Shown: positions 12,590 through 22,880 of the stretch, one piece after another | Layout: every line of letters starts with the position of its first letter | How positions within the stretch are numbered: the first letter of the stretch is position 1 | Assembly: GCA_036429605.1 (NCBI GenBank) | Contig: CM071590.1 | Span: forward strand, 2,356,001-2,420,000 | Reading direction: 5' to 3' | DNA from: Cladobotryum mycophilum | Lineage: Eukaryota > Ascomycota > Sordariomycetes > Hypocreales > Hypocreaceae | DNA length: 64,000 bases | Translations under genes and position numbers: made by a program | Notes under the pieces: model-generated | Told to the model about the DNA's origin: nothing | The model's database searches: none | What the model saw: only the letters and a program-made list of their open reading frames with translations

Positions 12590-13299
12590 ATGGCCGAAGT
12601 AGCACAGCACAAGGTTTGGCTTGTCTCCAACGATAATGCCACAATGGAGATCGGTAAGCATGAATCCCAAGGCGTTACACGCTGCGCTCTCGTTTTTCCG
12701 CTCGCCCAGCTGACATGAAGGCTCCAGATCGTACCGTCGCCGAACGATCTGTTCTCTTGAAGAATATGTTGGAGGATTTGAACGGCGCTGGCGTGAGCCA
12801 AGAGAACCCCATTCCCATCGTCAACGTACGTTGCTGCTCAAAGGCACAATCATTCCCGCTTCCCCACCATCGTGACTGCTAACGTTTTTGAACAGGTTAA
12901 TGAGGCCGTCTTGCGAAAGGTCATCGAATGGTGCGAGCACCACCGCAACGATCCCCCCAGACACAGGACGATGATTCCGACGCCAGAAAGAAGACCACCG
13001 ACATTGAGGAGTGGGACCAGAAGTTTATGCAGGTTGACCAGGAGATGCTGTTCGAGATCATTCTTGTACGTCATCAACGCGTGCACACACAAAAAAGTCA
13101 CACTGCTAACATCCGCACCTAGGCATCTAACTATCTTGATATTAAGCCTCTACTGGATGTCGGTTGCAAGACTGTCGCCAACATGATCAAGGGCAAGTCC
13201 CCCGAGGAGATTCGAAAGACCTTTAACATCACCAATGATTTCTCGGCCGAAGAGGAGGAACAGATCCGCAGAGAAAACGAGTGGGCCGAGGATCGTTAA
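12590..13299 (+). CDS. skp1: SCF ubiquitin-ligase adaptor Skp1, one apparent frameshift
   Basis: Four exons: 12590-12653, 12710-12825, 12896-13065 and 13123-13299, with introns of 56, 70 and 57 nt. The protein starts MAEVAQHKVWLVSNDN. It has the BTB/POZ-like Skp1 N-terminal fold (VNEAVLRKVIEWCEHH) and the C-terminal Skp1 domain that binds F-box proteins (DVGCKTVANMIKGKSPEEIRK, ending NEWAEDR). It links Cul1 to F-box proteins in SCF ligases and also serves in kinetochores. Exon 3 shifts frame at a six-C run (12953-12958). One more C gives RNDPPQTQDDDSDARKK and a total of 175 residues, as expected for fungi. Skp1 is essential and single-copy in most fungi, so a real null allele is implausible. 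Confidence 0.93.
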
Positions 13300-14113
13300 A
13301 ATGCCACATTACTTGGTATTGCTTCCTGTTGAGAACAAGCACATGACGTACATTGCTTCTTAGCAGCGTTTTCTCAATGTGACAATCACGGCGTTCATTG
13401 GCTTAGAACGATATGGTTACGGTTTTTGTTTGTATGGGCTTAGGGATAACTTTCGCGGCATGGCTTCAATATGAACCTTGCCCTACCTACGTAGTGGTAC
13501 TTCATTCGTTCGCTGTTTAGCACTCGGATAATTGCGATGATTTGAGTGGTACGTTTAGGGTCAGTCCCAGAACTAGAATCTTATGATAGTCAATGCAGTT
13601 TTTCCCCCTACAGTTTCTCCCTTTCTACGTCATTAATGTGTCGTCTCATGAATGAACGCCAAAACAGCATCCACCTTCCGTGGTAAAAGTGTAGCATATA
13701 GTATTTAGAAAAGTTTACTGTGAACTATGATCACGAACGACGCCGGGCTTGTACACTCTTCAAGTCCAAGCATGAACTTATGTGAGTCAGGTGCTCATGC
13801 TCAACAGAACAAGGGAATCGTTCACCGATTTGGACACAGGAGAGCACCTCCGAAGGAACAAGTCAAAAATCATTTGGACATCAAAATAGGATCATTCCTT
13901 TCCCTATGACCGACCGTGACATGCAGCAATATCAAGAATCGAGAAACCGGGCAACCGTGCCCATTCCATGCGTCCGCATCCTTTCATGCCATAGAGCCTT
14001 TTCCTTTACTCCATCCACCACCATTCACATTCGTTGCGAAACCATGCCAAAGAAACCGGGCGTCGGTACCGTCGATGCAAGAGGGTCGAGAATGCCAGGT
14101 GCGTGAAATTTGC
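13300..14113. other. Convergent spacer, SKP1 / eL39
   Basis: 814 bp between two 3' ends. No supportable gene and no notable repeat; presumably 3' UTRs. Small ORFs at 13727-14106 have no recognisable features. Confidence 0.5.
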
Positions 14114-14627
14114 TTAGATGCCCAGGCGGGTCTTTCTCCAATGCCTTCTCTTGGCGTTGTAGCTGTAAATATGACAGTTAGTACAGTTATTTTTTCTTCT
14201 TCAAGATCCGGGCAAAAAAAAAAAAAAGACAAGATGCTGAGAGACGCTGGGAGGGAGGTATCTGGGCTGGGCGAAAGGTGCGATTGGGGATTTTGTGTGC
14301 GCAGATTTCGGAGGGATCAAATTCGAGGGGAGAATCGCGGGGATGGTTTCAACGCACCGGATGGTGTTGCCCGTTCGCAGTCTAATCCACTGAGGAACCG
14401 GGCGGTTCTGCTTCTGGGCCTTGGCCAGCTTCTGCTTGGTTCGGAAAGACTTGTGGCTCTGTGGAAATCACACCTCGTTAGCGATTGATTGATCCCAACA
14501 GAAGTTGAGCCAATCCTCCGAGAGAGACGGGATTCAGGACCGCGCAAATATGCGCAGAAAAGTCCATAGAATACAGCGCCGTCGTTTCCTCGTCGAATAG
14601 GTCGGGGTAGGGGCAGCATACCGGCAT
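14114..14627 (-). CDS. RPL39: 60S ribosomal protein eL39
   Basis: Three exons on the minus strand: 14627-14622 (six nt, only Met-Pro), 14458-14358 and 14162-14114. Introns are 163 and 195 nt. The spliced 156 nt encode 51 residues, the exact length of eL39: MPSHKSFRTKQKLAKAQK, then QNRPVPQWIRLRTGNTIR, then YNAKRRHWRKTRLGI. This small basic protein lines the peptide exit tunnel of the large subunit. The frame is intact, and both introns sit between highly conserved blocks. The gene is too small and too split to stand out as an ORF. It is convergent with SKP1 and divergent from ARL1. Confidence 0.96.
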
Positions 14628-14721
14628 CTTGTTGACCTTGCTTGTCTAATCGAGTGGTTGATGATGAATTTGGTGGTGTTGCAGAGTGATCTAGATTTTC
14701 GACCCGCATCCGAGGGCGTAA

Positions 14722-14781
14722 AGCCCTAGCAAGTGGTGGGTTTGTGGACGTGTGGCTGGGTGCTGTGGCGCAGTAGGGCTA
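14722..14781. promoter_or_regulatory. Inverted AGCCCTA / TAGGGCT half-sites upstream of eL39
   Basis: AGCCCTAG is at 14722-14729 and TAGGGCTA at 14774-14781, about 95 and 150 bp upstream of the eL39 ATG. AGGGCTATAGCCCT is the Tbf1-type motif of ribosomal protein promoters in Candida albicans and relatives. Here only separated half-sites are seen, so the assignment is tentative. Confidence 0.35.
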
Positions 14782-15661
14782 TTAAAGCCTGAGGCAAAAA
14801 TGTAGAACCGCCTTAGTAAGAAAGAGTGTGGCTACCCGCTCTGCCCCTGCTTCCGAATCGAAGCTGCACGGACGGAATGAAGGAATGGAGATTGCAACCC
14901 TAAGCTGACAAAATAAGAGGAGCAGTTGCGGACAACTGGCAAGGACCACATTAGGTAATTCACATGTGCTGATGGTGTATCTTGTTGCTTGTTTTGGGGC
15001 AGTTGAGGCAGGGCTGAATGGGGCCTTGACGACGGACCAGGAGACGTCGACTGAAGCTATTACAACTTTCACACAATGCAGGCCATTTTTATTTCACATA
15101 ACATACGGAGTAATTATTTTAGCAATTAGAATGATGGATCAAGCAGATGATGAAACAAAAATACAAGTAATTACACATTTCGTTGTAACTGCGGTAGTTA
15201 GAGGTGGTGCAAGGCGGCAAGACATGTTCCATTCGGTCTTGTAGGATGCGCCGAACCCCAGCATTTTTGTCCAGCGCTTGGACCAACCGGGAGCCGTCAG
15301 GCAGGACATTTGGCTGCCAGCAAGGCGGGCGCCAAGAAGCCTTTCTGGATGCTCTGGACGTCCCTGGAATAGGGGACAAGTTTCTAATTAATACCATTTA
15401 AAAAACCTACCACGAGACCTCTCTCTCTCTCTTTTTTGGTGCCTATTCTGTCGGTTGAGATTACCCACTGCTTGAACGACGCTTCCCGCTACCGAAAAGG
15501 ACACAACCTCTTTTATATTCTATCCGATTCTGCAACTCCCCAACCCTTGAACGACTTACCTACACCCCATCGAACTGCGACAACCTGAAGCTCCGCTGTA
15601 GTGCAAGCGGGACGGCAACGGCTTAACAAATCGAGGCGGGCATCAAACGACGACAAAAAAA

Positions 15662-15669
15662 AACCCTAA
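15662..15669 (+). promoter_or_regulatory. AACCCTAA (telobox-like) in the ARL1 leader
   Basis: One AACCCTAA lies about 57-64 bp upstream of the ARL1 ATG inside an A-rich leader. It resembles a telomere-repeat-binding site (Tbf1-like); function unproven. Confidence 0.25.
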
Positions 15670-15725
15670 AACGTACGAAACGAAGATCGAAAAGAAAAAG
15701 AAAGAAAAAGACACAGACAGACAAG

Positions 15726-16546
15726 ATGGGCAACTCAGTGTCATGGCTGACCAACTTTGTCTTTTCGAAGAAGGAGATCAGAATCTTGATCTTGGGTCTC
15801 GTATGCCGTCATCACCCAAAACAGGCACTGTTGAGGGCATGGACGCTGACGTTTGGGAAAACCTGCAGGATAACGCTGGCAAAACGACGCTTCTCTACAG
15901 ACTAAAGGTCAGAACCTACTCGATGTAGTAGAACGGACGTACCCCGCAGGTTTGCTGACTTCTTTGGGAATGTATAGATCGGTGAAGTAGTGACTACGAT
16001 ACCTACCATCGGCTTCAATGTGGAGTCCGTCACGTACAAGAATCTAAACTTCAATGTCTGGGTATGTTTACTCATCCATATCCTCTATCCTTTACCCCAT
16101 GCACCTTCTAACGGCTAACACTTTTTGTTCTATAGGATCTCGGTGGCCAGACAAGCATTCGACCCTACTGGCGGTGCTACTACGCCAACACTGCAGCCGT
16201 CATCTTCGTCGTCGACTCCACCGATATCGATCGATTACAGACCGCCGCGGAGGAGCTATCAGCCATGCTGAATGAAGAGGAACTTAAAGATGCTTCGCTG
16301 CTAGTGTTCGCAAACAAGCAGGATCAGCCAGGCGCCAAGGGAGCGGGAGAGATCTCCGAGGCGCTACGCTTGGGGGAGCTACGGGATCGCAACTGGAGCA
16401 TTATGGCTTGCTCAGCGGTAGACGGCAGTGGTGTGAATGAGGGCATGGACTGGCTAGTGGTAAGAAAAGTCCCCCAAACACATTGCGCTCCCTAAGAGAG
16501 GGCATCAAGCTAAACATCTTTACAGCAAACCGTTTCCCAAGAATAA
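15726..16546 (+). CDS. ARL1: ADP-ribosylation-factor-like GTPase Arl1
   Basis: Five exons: 15726-15800, 15869-15907, 15978-16061, 16136-16459 and 16526-16546, with introns of 68, 70, 74 and 66 nt. The spliced 543 nt encode 180 residues. MGNSVSWLTNFVF carries the N-myristoylation glycine at position 2. Then come the P-loop GLDNAGKTT, switch I PTIGFNVE, switch II WDLGGQTSIRPYW, NKQD for guanine recognition and CSAVDG. The DLGGQTSIRPYWR block separates Arl1 from Arf1. Arl1 works at the trans-Golgi, recruiting GRIP-domain golgins and regulating vesicle tethering. The first intron splits the P-loop (L | DNAGK), an arrangement that hides the protein from simple ORF finding. Confidence 0.95.
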
Positions 16547-17310
16547 ACTCTATGCAGGGGCCATTACCATCCTTTCTTACCAGTATTTTGTACAACAAAC
16601 GATATGATGATACCAGCACCTTGCGGTCCCGTTGCGTCTCGATAGATAGCGGCACATCGATGTCGCGGAGGATATACAGCGGAATTTCAGCGTCCGAGGA
16701 AATGGGACAAGTCCAATGGCCTCCGGTAATGCGTTGGGAGTTGTCTATGGGAGAGAGGAGGCGCTTACTTTTGGTGTTGAATATACGAATAATACGATTC
16801 TTTAATGCTAGACCCGGGATGAAAGCAATCCTGATTATGATTCTTGGCCTTGGCCCGAGAAACATACGTGCGTGTCACTATGATCAATCTGAGCGGGTAT
16901 TGTGACATGATTAGATACGAAAGATTTTGAACAACTGACATCCATAGTCTAGCCAATTCGTTCTCTCCACATCTAAACTGCCGCAATGCTATGGAAGGAT
17001 GTCAAGTAGAACACTACCTCAATATCACCATACGTAAATAGTTCTCTCAGAGACCTTGCGCATTCAAGCTCCCTAGTTAATTCAGCAAAGACGTTCTAGT
17101 CTGTTCTTGTTTTCTCCGTGTCCTGAGAGCCTTTTTTTTTCTTCATGATTCACATGCTTTTCTGTATTGCCATCGTTGCTCCCCATTGCTTTTAGGTCTC
17201 TGCATTGCTGCTATTACTCTATGTTGCCATAGTTTGTCTGCATATCTCTAGCCATTATTTCATTCTTCAGACCCTTCTCCCTTTGTTATCGCCTTCGACA
17301 TCAGACCGCA
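16547..17310. other. Convergent spacer, ARL1 / HNH gene
   Basis: 764 bp between two 3' ends, A/T-rich, with no recognisable gene or repeat. Confidence 0.45.
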
Positions 17311-18597
17311 TCATGGCGTTGATACGCAAACGAAGTCGCTAAACTCGACGGTTCCACCCACCTCATCGGCCCCATCAGTCTCTTCGACTTCATCGAGCTG
17401 ACTGGTTTCATCAAACCTGTCTAACCGTCCGGGGGCTCCCGCAACACCAGCCATGCCGGCCACTCGAAGCATCATCCACTGGAGATCGACCATTGCCTTC
17501 ATCTTGTCCACTTTCGAGTCCTCCATGAGAATAGTGAAGAACTGACCAGTTTGGGGCGTGCGTCTTAAGATAATCGTGGCATCGGGACGGTCAGGGGCGT
17601 CGGAAATAGGTTCTAGCATCTTGTTGACATGGCTGGTGCTGATCTGTGCTTTGGCGTAGGGGTTGAGGCCGTTCCTAGGCATCCAGTGGAACTGAAGCGC
17701 GACGAGGGCCATATCTTCCTGTGGAGTAACTCCGTGCCACTTTAGGGTGAAATAGCCCGCCTTCCACCAGGAACGAATGTGTGGGCAGAGACATAGCATG
17801 TTCCAATCCTGGTCCAAAGAGCCTGGGTTTGAAAGAAGCAGATTATGTATCTCGTTCGATGCATCTCCAAGGAGTCTGGTGATGAAATGAAACTGATTGC
17901 CATAGTAGAGTATGCTCTTCTCGGATGAATTGATGCCAATGGGAACGATATGACACACTTCGGTGGATGTAGCTCCGGTCAAATGACAGGTGCTTTTATC
18001 TCTGGCAATACACTATAGCCATGGTTTTCAGCAGGAAGTGTAGCGTTAGATAGAGGGGATATGCTTCCGTATACCTTTTCTCTTTCGGCCATGTTGGGAG
18101 GTACTTCGTTTGCAACCATTTGCTTGAAAGCGTTTGCCGAGATATCGAATGATGGGAAAAGATCGGACACAATCATTCTTCCATTCATGACTGATAGAAT
18201 ACTACATCAGCAATAAAAACAAAGACATATCGCTCGAGTTGATGAGGTACTTACAGAAAGCCAGGAGTTCGTGCATACAGAGGTACGATCGAATGTGGAC
18301 GGGGTCATTGTACTCTTCAAGACATGGTATGGTCATGTGGAGAAAGGTCGATAGCTGTACATTGTTCAGACCGAATGCATTCTTGTCTCGGTTCAATGTA
18401 GAATTCTTGAATTTCTGTAGGATAGATTGGATCAGCTCCAGCTTTCTCTCCACATGGTCCATGGATAGAATGGCGCTGGGCTTGGCGAGCTTAGGACTGA
18501 ATGTGAGAAATTGGAGCATCTCCTGCTGTTGATCCTCTGTGAATTTATCGATACAACGCGCCATGGCGTTGTGGTACCATTCTTTGTCTCTGGCCAT
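17311..18597 (-). CDS. Fungal HNH_2-type endonuclease-domain protein, uncharacterised
   Basis: Three exons on the minus strand: 18597-18255, 18190-18075 and 18012-17311, with introns of 64 and 62 nt (donors GTAAGT and GTATAC, the latter with a CTAAC branch). The spliced 1161 nt encode 386 residues. The N-terminal ~130 residues are helical and unfamiliar. The middle reads CIARDKSTCHLTGATSTEV, then CHIVPIG, and further on DWNMLCLCPHIRSWW. That is the CxxTG...H...N...H layout of the HNH_2 domain seen in many fungal proteins of unknown role. The candidate catalytic His, Asn and His are all present. The C-terminus is Asp/Glu-rich. The domain call is from motif reading; the substrate and whether it cuts DNA are unknown. 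The second intron had to be placed to join the CHLTG block. Confidence 0.75.
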
Positions 18598-20230
18598 GGT
18601 AGGCGAGGGCCATGAGGCTTTGGAGGAGTAACTCTGGACGGGTAGTGAAGTGATGACGAGAGGATGGTAGATTTTTGTTGGAGGGGGAAGAATAGAGGGA
18701 AGAAGATACGAGATTTTTCAAGTATCTTATTGCATAGTACCTACCTACTTAGGTAGTAAGTTGTTCATAACGTTTCAGAACTTGTATGAAGTCACCGTTT
18801 ATGCGGCAAAAGCTATTCACCATGTCACATGGCAGGTAGACGTAACTACCAAGTGATTTTCTAACATATCTTGCACTTTCTGGTATCGCCATGAGTTTCC
18901 AAACCATGTCAGCATTTCCCATCTTTCTGGGGCTTGGAGTGTAGATGAGGTACTATACCTACTTGCTGTTCTTGCCCCCGGGATGCGGGAAATAGGAGCA
19001 GGAAAAACGTATTGCATAAACCGTGATGAATTAATTGCTTTATTACATACCTACTACCTATTAAAGTTATCATGCTTGTTAAATTATGAACCACAGCTCT
19101 ACTACTATTTATTTCCTCGAAAACTGTTGACATGCTGCCTTGGAGCCAAGTGATGTAGTGAGAAGAGACAGGTTAGCATAGATTTTGCATTGTTTTCTTA
19201 TAAGCCAGTCATAAAATTGGGCCATTAGGCTCCATGTATTGGTGGGTTGGTCTGTAATCCGTGTAGAGTGTACCGAGAGCTTGATCGTGAATTGATACTC
19301 GCCTCGTGGGCAAGATAAAGTTTGATAGGAGACATGAGAGGCAAAATTGGCCTGGTGAAGGCTTCATCCAACGGGAAACCAGAGAGCCGATTTCGGATAT
19401 ACAAGATGAGGCGAATATCCCAAGCACACGCCCACTGAAAGAATTCAGTCGGAAATTTTTAATGTAATTTGTCATGTCATCTAGCCGATTGTCATCACTG
19501 ACATTTACTGACCCGAGAGCCATCATGATATGAGAGCTCGGTATAAGACGCGGAGGTTCGGGATCTCAAGGACAAGCCACCAAAGTCGATGGCTCGCAGT
19601 TACGAGAGACAAACGAGAACAGGTGATCACGCGTAGTTTCGCTCCCAAGCCGAAAACGCGTTATCGCGCCTTTCGGGAACGACAAATCCGTTCTCTAGTG
19701 CTCATCAAGAGAGTCGCTGATTCCACATCATGTGGCCAATGACTACGTTGAATACAACCCGCAGTCACATTGCATGCATGATGGGGATACATGAAGTATG
19801 GACCCATACACCCCGCTCTACAATTGTGCGCGGACAAGAGATGGTTGAGAGAGAGAGAAAAACTGGATGATGATGCGTGATTCTTCAGAATCGAATATAC
19901 GGCAATAGAAATTGTAGTATGTGTTGTTTACCCAGTACCTACCTAGTAGTATTTATGAAAAGCAAAGTCATCACATCAGTGACCAACAAGGTGGCAAAGT
20001 CGATCCATGCACGCAAAGTCAAAGATGTCATAATAGCGTTAATTAGGCCTCCCAACGAATGCCGTCAGCTTTTAAGTAATAATCATCGATTTCACTGGTC
20101 CCGCATTTGTCTTTTTTTTTTTTGGAAATCATACGATGCAAAAGATTGGACCTTTTTTGGGTTCCGGTTCCTCGGAAGTAATTACGAACACGTTAGGTAT
20201 GCTTCTGGTTGGGTGGGTTAAGCTACTGTG

Positions 20231-20256
20231 GCACTGTAGCACTGTAGCACTGCAGC
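20231..20256. repeat. GCACTGTA tandem, about 3 copies
   Basis: Three near-perfect copies of an 8-mer, the last diverging to GCACTGCA. Confidence 0.6.
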
Positions 20257-21172
20257 GCTGTTAGCTGAGGGCTGGTTAGAGGCGGCCCAACCTGTGGAGA
20301 TGGTTGAAGAGAGGAATAACAGATTAGAGGTAAATGTGGATTAAATTATACCGCAAATTCACTCTTACTCTTAAATTTAACTGCGCTGAATCAAAGATAC
20401 CATGCCGATGAAGATGAATCAAAACCGACAACCCACTCCATTCAATCAACATCAACTTCAACTGGTATGGGCATCTTCAGGAAGCATCATCTTCAGTCTG
20501 CTGCCCCGCGTTGCCCACCCACAGACCGAAATGGATTCCGTCCCGTAATCCGATCCCGCTTGTATTTAGCAAACCTCTGATTGGTCTACTCAGTCTCCAC
20601 CCCCAACTAAATCATGCATGGGTGTCTCTTGCCCCCACACTGAACTTGCTGCCCCGCGTATCCACGACTGCCAACAAACGCGGTCGAGCAAGCAGGAGCA
20701 ACGCTACGCTACGCAAGGGGGAAAGAAAGACAGGAGGTTAAGAAGCTTGGGCTCGGAAAGAGCATTGCGGAAATGGAATTTTGCAATGGGAATGGGATCG
20801 AGTTTCTTTTTTTTTACTTGTAGGGGGAGGGAAAGCACAAGCAAGATCACATCATTGCTTCAAGCTTCTCTTCCTTCCTTCCTGCATCTGCACTCAAGCT
20901 GGTCATGTTCGTACTTGTAGATTAGCCCTCCACTTCTTGCAAGAATCCACTGCCTTGTGCTACTCCCTTTCAAATTTGCCCAATCGCCGTCTCACTTCTC
21001 CCTTCCTCCCTTTCTCCCTTTCTCTTTCCCTTTCTTTTCCCTTCCCCTGCTATCAATTACGTCTTCCCGGTCTCCGCGGTATCAACTCCAGTGCCCTCCG
21101 CCCTCCGCCCCACCAACACACACACACGCACGCACACGCACACGCACCACCCTCCAGTGCATTCGAGTACGT

Positions 21173-21183
21173 GCATATATAAG
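21173..21183 (+). promoter_or_regulatory. TATA box of the catalase gene
   Basis: CATATATAAGG lies about 137-147 bp upstream of the catalase ATG, downstream of a CT-rich stretch, a plausible core promoter position given a leader of about 100 nt. Confidence 0.5.
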
Positions 21184-21319
21184 GCGAGCTATACCGCCTC
21201 ATTTTACCTGTCCTCTCTTTTCCTTCTACTCGATAAGAAGCTTACTTTTCTTCCTCTTTCATACAGTAGCTAAACCGTCCCCATAGCCACCCAATCCTGC
21301 TACATCATCATCCATCAAA

Positions 21320-22880
21320 ATGGGTGCCGACGATACCCCCGCCGCCTCTACCTTCAAGTACAACGAGAAGCCTATATACACCACCTCCAATGGAGCTCCC
21401 ATCGAAAACCCCAGTGGCTGGCAGCGTGCCGGTACCATGGGACCGCTGCTGCTCCAGGACTTTCACTTGATTGATCAACTCGCCCACTTTGACCGTACGT
21501 CTTCCTCTACCACTACCCTTGCTGTCATTCTAAAGCCATGTTACTAATTGTTCATATACAGGCGAGCGTATCCCCGAGCGTGTCGTACATGCCAAAGGTG
21601 CTGGCGCCTATGGTATCTTCGAGGTTACCGACGATGTATCCGATCTGACCAGCATTAATATGCTCGACACTGTTGGCAAGAAGACCAATTGTGTTGTCCG
21701 TTTCTCTACCGTTGGTGGCGAGAAGGGCTCCGCCGACACCGCTCGTGATCCCCGTGGCTTTGCCCTCAAGTTCTACACTGAGGAGGGTAACTGGGATTGG
21801 GTCTACAACAACACTCCCGTCTTTTTCCTTCGAGACCCTACAAACTTCCCCCTCTTCATCCATACCCAGAAGCGCAACCCCCAGACCAATCTCAAGGATG
21901 CCACCATGTTCTGGGATTATCTTTCAACCCACCAAGAGGCCGTCCACCAGGTCATGCATCTCTTCTCCGACCGCGGTACCCCTTACTCGTACAGACACAT
22001 GAACGGCTATTCAGGTCACACTCACAAGTGGACAAAGCCTGATGGTTCTTTCGTCTACACCCAGGTCCATCTCAAGACCGATCAAGGCAGCAAGACCTTC
22101 ACCAATGAGGAGGCCGGCAAGATGGCCTCTGAAAACCCTGACTGGAACACTCAAGATTTATTCGAGTCCATTCAAAAGGGCGAGTACCCAAGCTGGACCC
22201 TATACGTTCAGGTTCTCACTGCTGAGGAGGCCGAGAAGTTCCATTGGAACGTCTTTGACTTGACCAAGGTCTGGCCTCAGAAGGACGTTCCTCTCCGACG
22301 CTTCGGTAAGCTCACTCTCAACAAGAATGTTGAGAACTATTTTGCCGAGATTGAGCAAGTTGCCTTCTCGCCATCCCACCTGGTTCCCGGCGTTGAGCCC
22401 TCAGTCGACCCTGTCCTTCAGTCTCGTCTCTTCTCCTACCCTGACACCCACCGCCACCGACTTGGCGTAAATTATCAGCAGATTCCAGTCAACGCACCCC
22501 TCAAGGCATTCAACCCCTTCCAGCGTGACGGAGCCATGGCCATTAATGGCAACTATGGGGCCAACCCAAACTACCCCAGTTCCTACCGACAGCTGACATA
22601 CAAGTCTGTCAAGCCCACCATTACCCACGAAAAGTGGGCGGGTGAGGCTGTCCACGCTCTGTTCCAAGAGGTCAATGACGATGACTTTGTTCAAGCCAAG
22701 GGCCTCTGGGATGTCCTTGGCCGTACCGCTGGTCAGCAGGATAACTTTGTCGGAAATGTCGCAGGACATCTTTCGGCTGCTCACCAGGAGACTCGCAACC
22801 GCACTTATGAGATGTTCTCTCGTGTGGATGCTGCCTTGGGCACTTCTATCAAAGAAGCAACGGAGAAGCTTGTTAAATAG
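21320..22880 (+). CDS. Monofunctional heme catalase, small-subunit type
   Basis: Two exons, 21320-21494 and 21562-22880, with a 67-nt intron, encode 497 residues, typical of small-subunit (clade 3) catalases. The distal catalytic His68 lies in RVVHAKGAGAYG, the catalytic Asn (about 141) in NNTPVFFLRDP, and the proximal heme ligand Tyr351 in RLFSYPDTHRHRLG. The enzyme converts hydrogen peroxide to water and oxygen. There is no signal peptide at the N-terminus (MGADDTPAASTFKYN). The C-terminus ends EATEKLVK, with no SKL-like peroxisomal tripeptide, so a cytosolic site is likelier than peroxisomal unless an internal signal is used. Codon choice is C-biased, consistent with high expression. A TATA box and CT-rich leader precede it. 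The frame is intact. Confidence 0.96.

Larger units (their letters stand above)
14628..15725. other. Divergent intergenic region, eL39 / ARL1
   Basis: 1.1 kb. It holds inverted AGCCCTA boxes near the eL39 start and one TACGGAGTA motif (15104-15112). A pyrimidine- then purine-rich ARL1 leader contains AACCCTAA. No gene is visible. Confidence 0.5.
18598..21319. other. Divergent intergenic region, HNH gene / catalase
   Basis: 2.7 kb. It contains CCTACCTACTTAGG-type patches (18740-18760, 19047-19060), a GCACTGTA tandem (20231-20256) and a strongly CT-rich catalase leader (20980-21130). Several short ORFs are present; none shows recognisable family features. Confidence 0.5.

Noticed and set aside
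19209..19526. Minus-strand ORF of about 105 codons, with a second open frame overlapping
   Set aside because: No conserved motif, no splice structure and a frame that cannot be told from chance.
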